Assembly (NCBI GenBank): GCA_029212425.1
Contig: JARGNC010000131.1
Coordinates: 1-7,118, forward strand
Length of the DNA: 7,118 nt
Source: Phycisphaerales bacterium
GTDB taxonomy: Bacteria > Planctomycetota > Phycisphaerae > Phycisphaerales > UBA1924
Direction of reading: 5' to 3'
The notes under the pieces are model-generated. The model made no database searches, was not told the DNA's origin, and saw nothing but the letters and a program-made list of their open reading frames with translations. The position numbers and the translations under genes are program-made. Of this stretch, positions 1-5,625 are shown one piece after another; within the stretch, counting starts at the first letter, position 1; every line of letters begins with the position of its first letter.

Positions 1-339
1 AACCGCGAAACCGACTTCTTTGAGTGCCGCGGAGATATCTTGCTGGGTGACTGAGCCGTAGAGGTGACCCTGGTCGTTGCACGCGCGGTCCATGGTGAGT
101 TCTTGACCGTCAAGCTTGTTGATCATTTCTTCGCGTTCTTTACGACGCGCTGCGACATCCTTCTCCGCTTGAGCACGACGCTCAGCGAGTGATGCGATCA
201 GTTCCTCGGATGGAGTGGTCGCGTACCCGAATGGGAGGAGGTAGTTGCGTGCGTAGCCAACTTTGACATTGACGACATCGCCGACGATTCCGAGGGAATC
301 GACATTTTCGGTAAGAAGCAGTTTTACTGATTTTGCCAT
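1..339 (-). CDS. rplI: 50S ribosomal protein L9, 3' end cut by window edge
   Basis: L9 binds domain V of 23S rRNA near the L1 stalk and helps maintain reading frame on the ribosome. The 113 visible codons begin MAKSVKLLLTENVDSLGIVG, followed by DVVNVKVGYARNYLLPFGYA, the family signature in which the GYARNYL segment (residues 28-34) contacts rRNA. Residues about 45-75 are the long charged helix (LAERRAQAEKDVAARRKERE) that joins the two lobes. The C-terminal lobe begins at DGQELTM and is cut at residue 113 of a usual 148-180. The ATG at 339-337 is preceded by AAAGGA about 9 bases upstream. A terminator after ssb and a structured leader lie upstream, so this gene is probably transcribed separately from ssb. 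Identification is certain. Confidence 0.97.
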   Translation of the reverse strand, partial: MAKSVKLLLTENVDSLGIVGDVVNVKVGYARNYLLPFGYATTPSEELIASLAERRAQAEKDVAARRKEREEMINKLDGQELTMDRACNDQGHLYGSVTQQDISAALKEVGFAV

Positions 340-369
340 TGGATGATTTCCTTTCGCTGTCCTGACCGG

Positions 370-479
370 ACCGAGTCATCAGCTCGGTGCGGAGAGTTGA
401 GGAGACACTCACGGCGAGCATCCCCAACAAAGAGGTCCCAGGCGTACCTGAGATCCGGACGAATCCGGGTCGTGAGTGT
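370..479 (-). promoter_or_regulatory. Structured 5' leader of rplI (candidate cis-regulatory RNA)
   Basis: Read on the minus strand, bases 479-471 (ACACTCACG) pair perfectly with 413-405 (CGTGAGTGT). Inside this 9-bp stem are two hairpins: CCGGA-TTCG-TCCGG (468-455), and a 6-bp stem with a TACG loop (452-437, one G-U pair). The result is a branched junction with an unpaired stretch at 436-414. A further hairpin, ACCGAG-N7-CTCGGT (388-370), lies about 30 bases before the rplI start codon. The region holds no credible protein gene. Many ribosomal protein genes are autoregulated through leader RNAs, so an L9 or other translational control element is plausible, but I do not recognise it as a known class. 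The fold was drawn by hand and not tested for energy or conservation. Confidence 0.45.
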
Positions 480-523
480 AGTCCTCTCACATGCTGTAAG
501 TGTCCTCACAATCGTACTTTGGC

Positions 524-564
524 ATCAAAAAACCCATGCTCTGATCTGTTTGGAGCATGGGTTT
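524..564 (-). terminator. Rho-independent terminator of ssb
   Basis: On the minus strand a perfect 12-bp stem (AAACCCATGCTC at 564-553 with GAGCATGGGTTT at 541-530) closes an 11-base loop and runs into six consecutive T residues (532-527). It begins about 36 bases after the ssb stop codon. Hairpin strength, U-tract and position make this the clearest terminator in the window. It should end transcripts coming from ssb before rplI. Confidence 0.9.
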
Positions 565-600
565 GGTCTTTGAAAGGAGTTCAGAAACTGTGAAACAGGA

Positions 601-1080
601 TCAGAACGGGATGTCGTCGTGATTGATGGAGACATCTCCACCCCCACCGTTCCCGCTGTCGTATCCGCCTGAGTTGCCTCCGCCGGCACCGGAGCGGGCG
701 TAGCTGCCGCCTCCGCCGCCGCCTCCACCGGAGTTGCCTCCGCCTGCGCCTGAATCGATGAACTGGAAGTTATCGACGACAACAGAGAGCTTTGAACGCT
801 TGCCTCCGCCGTTGCGGTCTTCCCATTGATCGAACTTGAGTCGTCCTTCGACGAAGACTGGGCGTCCCTTGGAGAGGTACTGCGCCATGACTTCTGCCGT
901 GCGTCCCCACGCTTCACAGTCGATGAACGCGACTTCTTCGCGTTGTTCGCCGGATTGGGTTTTGTACTTGCGGTTGACGGCAAGACCGAAGTTGCCAACA
1001 GCGGTGTTTGAAGGGGTGTGGCGGATCTCGATGTCTCTGGTGAGATTGCCCATGAGCATGACTTTGTTGAAACTGGCCAT
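601..1080 (-). CDS. ssb: Single-stranded DNA-binding protein
   Basis: SSB coats single-stranded DNA during replication, recombination and repair and recruits partner proteins through its C-terminal tip. The protein has 159 residues. Residues 1-109 form the OB-fold (start ASFNKVMLMGNLTRD; conserved VAFIDCEAWGR around Trp58; GRPVFVEGRLKFDQW with Trp86). Residues 110-149 are an extremely glycine-rich flexible linker. The tail ends DDIPF, the canonical acidic partner-binding tip, so the gene is intact. The ATG at 1080 has an ideal AAGGAG at 1093-1088, 7 bases upstream. It lies 175 bases downstream of rpsF with its own extended -10 element in the gap, and a strong terminator follows. SSB is normally a homotetramer. 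Confidence 0.97.
   Translation of the reverse strand: MASFNKVMLMGNLTRDIEIRHTPSNTAVGNFGLAVNRKYKTQSGEQREEVAFIDCEAWGRTAEVMAQYLSKGRPVFVEGRLKFDQWEDRNGGGKRSKLSVVVDNFQFIDSGAGGGNSGGGGGGGGSYARSGAGGGNSGGYDSGNGGGGDVSINHDDIPF
671..750 (-). repeat. In-gene direct repeat in the ssb glycine linker
   Basis: Two near-identical 20-base copies lie at 671-690 and 731-750, differing at two positions and offset by exactly 60 bases (20 codons). They encode the repeated SGAGGGNSGG unit of the SSB linker, with a Gly8 run between them. The in-frame spacing suggests local duplication or slippage in low-complexity coding DNA. Confidence 0.7.
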
Positions 1081-1151
1081 TCGTTTTCTCCTTGTGCCTG
1101 GTGTGTTATGTCGGTACTGGTGTGATCTTTCGTGAAGACACAGACTTGGTC

Positions 1152-1160
1152 AGTATATCA
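1152..1160 (-). promoter_or_regulatory. Extended -10 promoter for ssb
   Basis: The minus strand reads TGATATACT at 1160-1152: a TATACT hexamer (five of six consensus bases) with the TGn extension. The hexamer 17 bases upstream (ATGTCC, 1180-1175) is a poor -35 match, which an extended -10 can tolerate. It would start transcription about 65 bases before the ssb ATG. This is motif-based only. Confidence 0.5.
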
Positions 1161-1200
1161 CAACCGCCCGAGCCGGACATGGTCTGGCTCGGGCGGGTTG
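1161..1200 (-). other. GC-rich inverted repeat abutting the ssb promoter
   Basis: CGCCCGAGCC (1165-1174) and GGCTCGGGCG (1186-1195) are a perfect 10-bp inverted repeat. It extends outward by C1164-G1196 and, past a one-base bulge, by CAA/TTG, and inward by GGAC/GTCT around a three-base loop. The hairpin directly adjoins the extended -10 element and covers the -10/-35 spacer. It could act as a DNA operator, or as an rpsF transcript-ending hairpin. No U-tract follows it on the minus strand, which weakens the terminator reading. Confidence 0.5.
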
Positions 1201-1204
1201 ATCG

Positions 1205-1247
1205 AAAAACATCCGTTATCACTGCCCTATCGGTGCTGAAAGGGCAG
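1205..1247 (-). terminator. Weak hairpin after rpsF, possible attenuating terminator
   Basis: CTGCCCT (1247-1241) pairs with AGGGCAG (1228-1222) around a 12-base loop, starting 9 bases after the rpsF stop. A T5 run occurs at 1209-1205, but about 12 bases beyond the stem rather than adjoining it. It may lower read-through into ssb or protect the rpsF mRNA end. It is not a textbook intrinsic terminator. Confidence 0.3.
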
Positions 1248-1255
1248 GGAAAGGA

Positions 1256-1780
1256 TTATTCAGCGGATGGCGCTTCTGCATCGCCTTCTGGTGCTGCGTC
1301 TTGAGCAGGTGCTTCTTCAGCTGCTTGAGCTGGGGTTGGCGCTGCTTGGACTGGTGCACCAAGACGGACGGTGCTTGCCTTGTTGGAATCGTCCGATTCG
1401 CCTTGCTCTGCTTTGAACTTCGCTTCGGTTTCGAGCCCCTTGCGATCGTCGTGGGTCGCGATTTCTTCTGCGGTCAGGTGGTCCGCGGAGGTCACCATCA
1501 GACGCATGATCTGATCTGAGATCACCGCGTCACGCTCGAGGTGAGCAACCATGTTGGTTGGGCAAGTGAAGTACGCGAGGATGTACACGCCACGCTTTTG
1601 CTTGTCCATCTCGTAGGAAAGACGACGCTCATCCCACTTCTTCATCGCGATCACGGTTGCTTCCGCACGCTCGAAGAGGTGGTTGATGTGCTCGAGGACA
1701 TCGCCGAACGCTGCTGCGGCGGCTTGGTTGACGAGGAACATTGCCTCGTAGGTTCCGGTTCGTGTTTCTGTAGCTGTCAT
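1256..1780 (-). CDS. rpsF: 30S ribosomal protein S6 with acidic C-terminal extension
   Basis: S6 binds the central domain of 16S rRNA as a partner of S18. The start is the ATG at 1780, because GGAG (1790-1787) lies 6 bases upstream; an in-frame TTG at 1792 would overlap that ribosome binding site. The protein has 174 residues. Core landmarks are GTYEAMFLV (9-17), MKKWDERRLSYEMDKQKRG (46-64) and GVYILAYF (64-71), matching the family beta-alpha-beta fold. The core ends near residue 105, roughly full length for S6. The remaining 65-70 residues are acidic and Ala/Pro/Glu-rich and probably disordered. It follows pth by 24 bases, so it is likely in the same operon. The usual partner gene rpsR is not found in the window. 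Confidence 0.95.
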   Translation of the reverse strand: MTATETRTGTYEAMFLVNQAAAAAFGDVLEHINHLFERAEATVIAMKKWDERRLSYEMDKQKRGVYILAYFTCPTNMVAHLERDAVISDQIMRLMVTSADHLTAEEIATHDDRKGLETEAKFKAEQGESDDSNKASTVRLGAPVQAAPTPAQAAEEAPAQDAAPEGDAEAPSAE

Positions 1781-1804
1781 GTCTAACTCCAAATCGTGTC
1801 CGGC

Positions 1805-2494
1805 TCAGGTAGCCGGGGTGTTATTGTTTGTGCTTTCTTTACTCTTTGTACTTTGAACGGCTTGATCATCGTTTGAGTTTTCAGCCGGATTGTCGTTGGG
1901 ATGCTCTTTGCGTTTCGGCTTGACGAGCTTCTCGTTGAAGGTGTTCATCGCGCTGGTGATGTCGTGGTCGAAGATGTGCTCGATGGCGTTGGATGCCTTC
2001 TGAAGACTCTCGTTGACCTTGTCCATCTCCTCGCTCATGAACTTGCTGAGAACCCAATCCGCTTGATTCATCACACGCGGGACTTCGCCGACCCCGATGC
2101 GGATTCTGGGGTAGCTTGCACCACCCAGAACGCGGTCGATGTCGCTCAGTCCGTTGTGTCCGCCGGCACCGCCGCTCTTGCGGATCCGGATGGATCCGAC
2201 AGGGAGTGCGATGTCGTCGACGATGACCAGCAGATCGTCCTGCGGATCGAGCTTGAAGAAGCGGAGTGCCTCTCCGACGCTCTGTCCGGACTTGTTCATG
2301 AAGGTTGTGGGCTTCATGAGCAAGCACTTCTCGCATCCGATATTCGCGTCGAGGGTGACGCTGTTGAAGCGAGACTTGGCGATCTGTCCGACGGCGAACT
2401 TGGAAGCCAGTGCATCGACAACCATGAACCCGGCGTTGTGCCGAGTGTTGTTGTATTGCATCCCTGGATTTCCGAGTCCGACGATCAGTTTCAT
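1805..2494 (-). CDS. pth: Peptidyl-tRNA hydrolase
   Basis: Pth cleaves the ester bond of peptidyl-tRNAs released from stalled ribosomes, recycling tRNA in the cytoplasm. Residues 4-11 (IVGLGNPG) and 17-23 (TRHNAGF, catalytic His19) are diagnostic. Asn67 in KPTTFMN (61-67), Asp93 in VDDIALP and GGAGGHNGL (108-116, with His113 and Asn114) complete the active-site set known from E. coli Pth. The catalytic domain ends near residue 190. About 40 extra residues rich in Asn, Lys, Ser and Glu follow, making 229 against a usual 190 or so. The ATG at 2494 has only a weak purine-rich stretch (GGAAAGAG) upstream and lies 29 bases after rplY, so translation may partly depend on coupling. The same neighbour order, ctc then spoVC, occurs in B. 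subtilis. Confidence 0.97.
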   Translation of the reverse strand: MKLIVGLGNPGMQYNNTRHNAGFMVVDALASKFAVGQIAKSRFNSVTLDANIGCEKCLLMKPTTFMNKSGQSVGEALRFFKLDPQDDLLVIVDDIALPVGSIRIRKSGGAGGHNGLSDIDRVLGGASYPRIRIGVGEVPRVMNQADWVLSKFMSEEMDKVNESLQKASNAIEHIFDHDITSAMNTFNEKLVKPKRKEHPNDNPAENSNDDQAVQSTKSKESTNNNTPAT

Positions 2495-2523
2495 TTTTGA
2501 GTACTCTTTCCAATCCGAACTGA

Positions 2524-3168
2524 TTACTCAGCGTCTGGTTTCTCGCCGATGACTTCTGGTGAAGCGCCTTCAGCGGAGACTTCGCCTGATTCGTCGGTGT
2601 CGTCTTCTTGGACTGCCTTCATCACGATCTGTGCGATGATGGTGTCCGGATCGGTGAGGAGCTTCATGGATTCAAGCGGGAGCTTGACATCCGATGCGTG
2701 GAGCACATCGCCGACTTCCATCTCGGAAACATCGACATCGATGTGGTCCGGGAGGTTGGAGATGAGCACATTGAGCTCGATGTCGTTGATTGGGTGCATC
2801 ATGATCGCGCCGGAGGTCTTGAGACCAGCAGCTTCACCAACGAAGGTGAGGTGTGCTCTTGTGTCAACACGCTCGTTGAGATCTACGCGTGAGAAGTCAG
2901 CGTGGATGATGTTGGTGCCGAGGTAGTCGTACCCGAGGTCCTTGAGGAGGACATGCTGCTTGGTTCCTTCAAGATCGAGCTCGAAGAGTTTCTCGCCTTT
3001 CTTGAGGTGGAGCATGGTTTCGTGCATATCCAATGCGATGGAAACAGGCTCTTCCTTGTGCCCGTATACAACCGCGGGCAACGAGCCCGACTCACGCAGA
3101 CGACGGGAGTACCGTGATCCGGTGCGCTCACGCTTTGCGGCGGTGAGTGTTGGTGTGGTGTCTGACAT
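2524..3168 (-). CDS. rplY: 50S ribosomal protein L25, CTC/TL5 type
   Basis: L25 of the general-stress CTC type binds 5S rRNA in the large subunit. The 214-residue protein has the 5S-binding N-terminal domain at about 1-95, with the signature GSRYSRRLRESGSLPAVVYG (17-36) and later HVLLKDLGYDYLG. A second beta-rich TL5 domain (about 100-185, including ELNVLISNLPDHIDVDVSEM) marks the long form rather than the short E. coli form. An acidic tail of about 28 residues follows. The ATG at 3168 is preceded by a perfect AAAGGAG (3182-3176) with 7-base spacing, the strongest ribosome binding site here. It sits 61 bases after prs and 29 bases before pth. The prs-rplY gap is A/T-rich and could hide an internal promoter, but none is convincing. 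Confidence 0.95.
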   Translation of the reverse strand: MSDTTPTLTAAKRERTGSRYSRRLRESGSLPAVVYGHKEEPVSIALDMHETMLHLKKGEKLFELDLEGTKQHVLLKDLGYDYLGTNIIHADFSRVDLNERVDTRAHLTFVGEAAGLKTSGAIMMHPINDIELNVLISNLPDHIDVDVSEMEVGDVLHASDVKLPLESMKLLTDPDTIIAQIVMKAVQEDDTDESGEVSAEGASPEVIGEKPDAE

Positions 3169-3229
3169 TTCGTATCTCCTTTATAAACTCTTACACTTTT
3201 CTCTGTGTTTTGTGTGTGGTGACGATCAT

Positions 3230-4201
3230 TCAGCGTTTGGCACCAGAGGTGTCCTTGAAGAGGGCGCTGATCGAATCGTCGTTGTGGATTCGTTGGATTG
3301 CTTCACCCAAGAGTTCTCCTACAGAGAGAACGGTGAGCTTGTCTTTGATTGGTTCGCAGCGGTCACCCATCGGGATGGTGTCGGTGACGACGATGCGTGA
3401 GAATGGGGACGCGGCGAGTTTTTCCATCGCCTTTCCAGCGAGGACGCCGTGGGTTGCCGCCGCGATCACATCACTCGCTCCCTCTTCCATCACCAGCTTC
3501 GCGGCTTCGCAGACTGTGCCACCTGTTGAGATCATGTCGTCGAACATCAGGACGGTTTTGTCTTTGACCGATCCGATGAGGTTGCCGACTTCGACGGTGT
3601 CCCCAGTGAGTCTGCGTTTGTTGATGATCGCGAGGTCCGCATCGAGTAGGTTCGCCATCTTTTCTGCGACCTTTACATTGCCAACATCTGGGGAGACCAA
3701 GCAGAGGTCTCCGAGTTCATCGCGGATTGATCGGAAGTACTCGAAGAAGACCGGGCTCGCGGAGAGGTGATCCACTGGGAGATCGAAGAAGCCCTGGATT
3801 TGAGCTGCGTGGAGGTCGATCGCGAGGACACGATCAGCACGCGCCGCGGTGATCAGGTTCGCGACCAGCTTCGCGGTGATGGGCACGCGTCCCTCGTCCT
3901 TGCGATCTTGACGGCCGTATCCGTAGTAAGGCATGACCAGTGTCACACGCTTAGCGCTCGCTCGGCGGAGACAATCGCAAAACACGAGCAGTTCCATCAG
4001 GTTATCGTTGACAGGATCGCAGGTTGAGATGATGACATAGCAATCGCGACCACGCACATCGTCATCGAGCTTGACGATGACTTCGCCGTCCGGGAAGAGG
4101 ATCGTGCGGGCTTTGCCCAACTCCACTCCAGCTTCAGCACACACGCGATGCGCGAGGTGCTTGGTGTTGCGGCCGGAGAATACTTTGATCTCACCCATCA
4201 T
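3230..4201 (-). CDS. prs: Ribose-phosphate pyrophosphokinase (PRPP synthetase)
   Basis: Prs makes 5-phosphoribosyl diphosphate from ribose 5-phosphate and ATP, feeding purine, pyrimidine, NAD, histidine and tryptophan synthesis. Visible landmarks in the 323 residues are LFPDGE (35-40), the ATP-binding PYYGYGRQDRK (91-101), DLHAAQIQGFF (129-139), the catalytic flexible loop with Lys195-Arg196-Arg197, and the PRPP-binding loop FDDMISTGGT (220-229). Length and motifs fit the class I bacterial enzyme. The first of two adjacent ATG codons (4201) is chosen: AAGGA lies about 8 bases upstream, and this start gives an ATGA overlap with the upstream glmU stop. The second ATG at 4198 is possible and would shorten the protein by one residue. 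The overlap implies translational coupling. Confidence 0.98.
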   Translation of the reverse strand: MMGEIKVFSGRNTKHLAHRVCAEAGVELGKARTILFPDGEVIVKLDDDVRGRDCYVIISTCDPVNDNLMELLVFCDCLRRASAKRVTLVMPYYGYGRQDRKDEGRVPITAKLVANLITAARADRVLAIDLHAAQIQGFFDLPVDHLSASPVFFEYFRSIRDELGDLCLVSPDVGNVKVAEKMANLLDADLAIINKRRLTGDTVEVGNLIGSVKDKTVLMFDDMISTGGTVCEAAKLVMEEGASDVIAAATHGVLAGKAMEKLAASPFSRIVVTDTIPMGDRCEPIKDKLTVLSVGELLGEAIQRIHNDDSISALFKDTSGAKR

Positions 4202-5037
4202 GACGGTGTTCCTTGCGATTTCTGATCGCTGTTGGAGATTTGTCGTGCACGGTAAATTGCGTCGATCTGGGCGAGGTGTTCGAGCGTGTTGATGCTCAAG
4301 ATATCCTCAGGCGGCACCGCATCAATCACCTCAACGCGTCGGTCCGCGTCGAGCATGTACTCGAAGATGTCGGTGATGTAGTACTCGCCGGTGAGTTCGT
4401 TTCGTTTGACTTTGTTGAGCGCGTCGAACATCGCTTGGGCGTTCACGCAGTAGTAGCTCGGGTTGACCTCGTTGATCTTGAGTTCGTCTTCCGTTGCGTT
4501 CTTCTGCTCGATGATGCGAGCGAACGCGCCGGCATCGTCACGGACGATCCGACCATACCCGGATGGATCGTCGATGCGGCTGGTCGCGAGGGTTCCCGCA
4601 GCACCGGATGATCGGTGGAGATCGAGGAGTGTGTTGAGCGTGCCGGTGCGGATGAGGGGGCCGTCGCCGCAGAGGACGAAAATGTCGGTGTGCGCGGTGT
4701 CGATGTTCTTGTAGGAATCCACAGCACTCATCACGGCGTGACCGGTTCCGAGTTGTTCTTCTTGGACCGCGTAGACGACCTTGTCGCCGTAGCCTGCGAG
4801 TGCTTCGCGGACGAGTTCTTGCTTGTACCCCACGACGACGACGACCCGATCGCATCCCGCTTCAAGACACACATCGACGACGGCACAGACCATCGGACGA
4901 CCACCGACAAGATGGCACACCTTCGGGAGGTCCGACTGCATGCGTGTGCCTTTTCCAGCAGCGAGAATGATCGCTTCGAGGCGCTTTGAATCTTGATCAA
5001 CGCAGCGGGTGGATTGTTCGGTATTGGAATCTGCCAT
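4198..5037 (-). CDS. glmU: GlmU-type UDP-N-acetylglucosamine pyrophosphorylase domain, no acetyltransferase half
   Basis: Likely transfers UMP from UTP to an N-acetylhexosamine 1-phosphate, giving UDP-GlcNAc for peptidoglycan and lipopolysaccharide. The nucleotidyltransferase fold is complete: LAAGKGTRM (25-33, Arg32), LPK (Lys39), EEQLGTGHAV (93-102), CGDGPLI (123-129, Asp125), SGYGRI (159-164), GEYYITDI (217-224) and Asn250, matching the metal-binding Asn227 of E. coli GlmU. The protein ends at residue 279, with no left-handed beta-helix acetyltransferase domain, whereas standard GlmU is about 450 residues. There is no sign of frameshift: the stop overlaps prs by 4 bases. The ATG at 5037 has no Shine-Dalgarno sequence, and the first 18 residues are a non-conserved extension. 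The exact sugar substrate is inferred from similarity and from the glmU-prs context. Confidence 0.85.
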   Translation of the reverse strand: MADSNTEQSTRCVDQDSKRLEAIILAAGKGTRMQSDLPKVCHLVGGRPMVCAVVDVCLEAGCDRVVVVVGYKQELVREALAGYGDKVVYAVQEEQLGTGHAVMSAVDSYKNIDTAHTDIFVLCGDGPLIRTGTLNTLLDLHRSSGAAGTLATSRIDDPSGYGRIVRDDAGAFARIIEQKNATEDELKINEVNPSYYCVNAQAMFDALNKVKRNELTGEYYITDIFEYMLDADRRVEVIDAVPPEDILSINTLEHLAQIDAIYRARQISNSDQKSQGTPS

Positions 5038-5093
5038 AAGCAGTTGGCAGTTCTGTGCAGTGCGTAGAAGGGAGCGGAAGAGAAAGAAGAAAG

Positions 5094-5164
5094 TTACCCC
5101 ACCAAGATTCGAACTTGGACTATCTGTACCAAAAACAGAAGTGCTGCCATTACACCATGGGGCA
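5094..5164 (-). tRNA. tRNA-Gln (UUG anticodon)
   Basis: The 71-base minus-strand sequence folds as a full cloverleaf. The acceptor is TGCCCCA (5164-5158) with TGGGGTA (5101-5095), 7 bp including one G-U, and the discriminator A is at 5094. The D arm is GTGT/GCAC with one wobble. The anticodon stem TCTGT/ACAGA encloses loop TTTTGGT, giving anticodon TTG for Gln. The T stem CCAAG/CTTGG has loop TTCGAAT. The variable loop is 4 bases. CCA is not encoded, so it must be added after transcription. The weak first pair (U1-A72) is typical of tRNA-Gln. It lies 56 bases upstream of glmU on the same strand with no terminator between, so the two may share a transcript. Confidence 0.95.
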
Positions 5165-5360
5165 AATAAGTTTCTCTATCGTTCGTTCTATCGGCTCACT
5201 GAGCAGTTCTGCTCGACCTCCGCTGTCATGACCTTCCGGTCGGTGTCACAAACCATCGCGGCTTGGACACTCCATGACAAGCATGAGAGGTGTGGGCCGC
5301 AGCACGAATCGCCAGTGTCTTTGCTCAAACATGAGCATTGACAATGACTTGGAACTCAGA

Positions 5361-5405
5361 CTCCCCCCGGCTGCTGTTGATGGAAACTCCATCGACAATG
5401 GGGAG
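5361..5405. repeat. Strong two-part hairpin in the divergent region
   Basis: TGTTGATGGA (5375-5384) and TCCATCGACA (5388-5397) form a 10-bp stem with one G-U pair and a three-base loop. Outside it, CTCCCC (5361-5366) pairs with GGGGAG (5400-5405) across an asymmetric internal loop. No T-run follows on either strand, so it does not look like an intrinsic terminator. It could be part of a non-coding RNA or a protein-binding site. Confidence 0.5.
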
Positions 5406-5504
5406 AACCCATGTCCGTGCCTCAACTCAGGTTCTGGTGGTTAGACCATCGCTGAGCGTCCGTCACGGTCGGTTCCGCATAGGGAAACAAGTTTAGACCC
5501 CGAT

Positions 5505-5536
5505 GCGAGCGGGTCAACAGATTCTGTCTCGCTCGC
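5505..5536. repeat. GC-rich hairpin in the divergent region
   Basis: GCGAGCG (5505-5511) and CGCTCGC (5530-5536) are perfect inverted copies. The 18-base loop contains an inner ACAG-ATT-CTGT stem, so the structure stacks further. A competing GACCC/GGGTC pairing (5496-5500 with 5511-5515) overlaps the left arm. No U-tract follows on either strand, and the role is unknown. Confidence 0.45.
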
Positions 5537-5602
5537 GTGGCAGTTTCTTGGATCTGGAGGCATTTCTGGGGAGATTCTGCATGGATCCGTGCCGATACGG
5601 TG

Positions 5603-5625
5603 TATATTGGACCCCGTTGGGGTTC
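5603..5625 (+). promoter_or_regulatory. Possible -10 element and 5' hairpin for the lipoprotein gene
   Basis: TATATT at 5603-5608 resembles a -10 hexamer (five of six bases) but lacks a good -35. GGACCCC (5609-5615) and GGGGTTC (5619-5625) form a 7-bp hairpin with one G-U pair immediately downstream, which would sit at the 5' end of a transcript starting near 5615. The leader to the GTG start would be about 90 bases. Confidence 0.25.

Noticed and set aside
324..509. Possible 61-residue gene upstream of rplI, considered as S18
   Set aside because: It lacks S18 features, overlaps the rplI start and falls in the structured leader.
525..998. Minus-strand open frame overlapping ssb
   Set aside because: It is a shifted reading of ssb; its Ala/Thr/Ser/Pro-rich stretch is the glycine linker read in another frame, and ssb has an ideal ribosome binding site and full domain.
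1781..1792. Upstream TTG start for rpsF adding four residues
   Set aside because: It would place the start over the GGAG ribosome binding site that serves the ATG at 1780.
1901..2500. Plus-strand open frame of 199 codons opposite pth
   Set aside because: It is antisense to a certain gene and has no family resemblance.
1881..2513. Minus-strand Arg-rich open frame overlapping pth
   Set aside because: It is a frame-shifted shadow of pth, which has all catalytic residues in its own frame.
5165..5215. Promoter for tRNA-Gln just upstream of its 5' end
   Set aside because: Only weak GATAGA-like hexamers are visible, with no convincing -35, so it is not called.
5009..5341. Plus-strand open frame of 110 codons
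   Set aside because: It runs through the whole tRNA-Gln gene in antisense and has no protein similarity.
5338..5343. Perfect TTGACA on the plus strand as a -35 box
   Set aside because: The sequence 16-18 bases downstream is C-rich (CTCCCC) with no -10-like hexamer.
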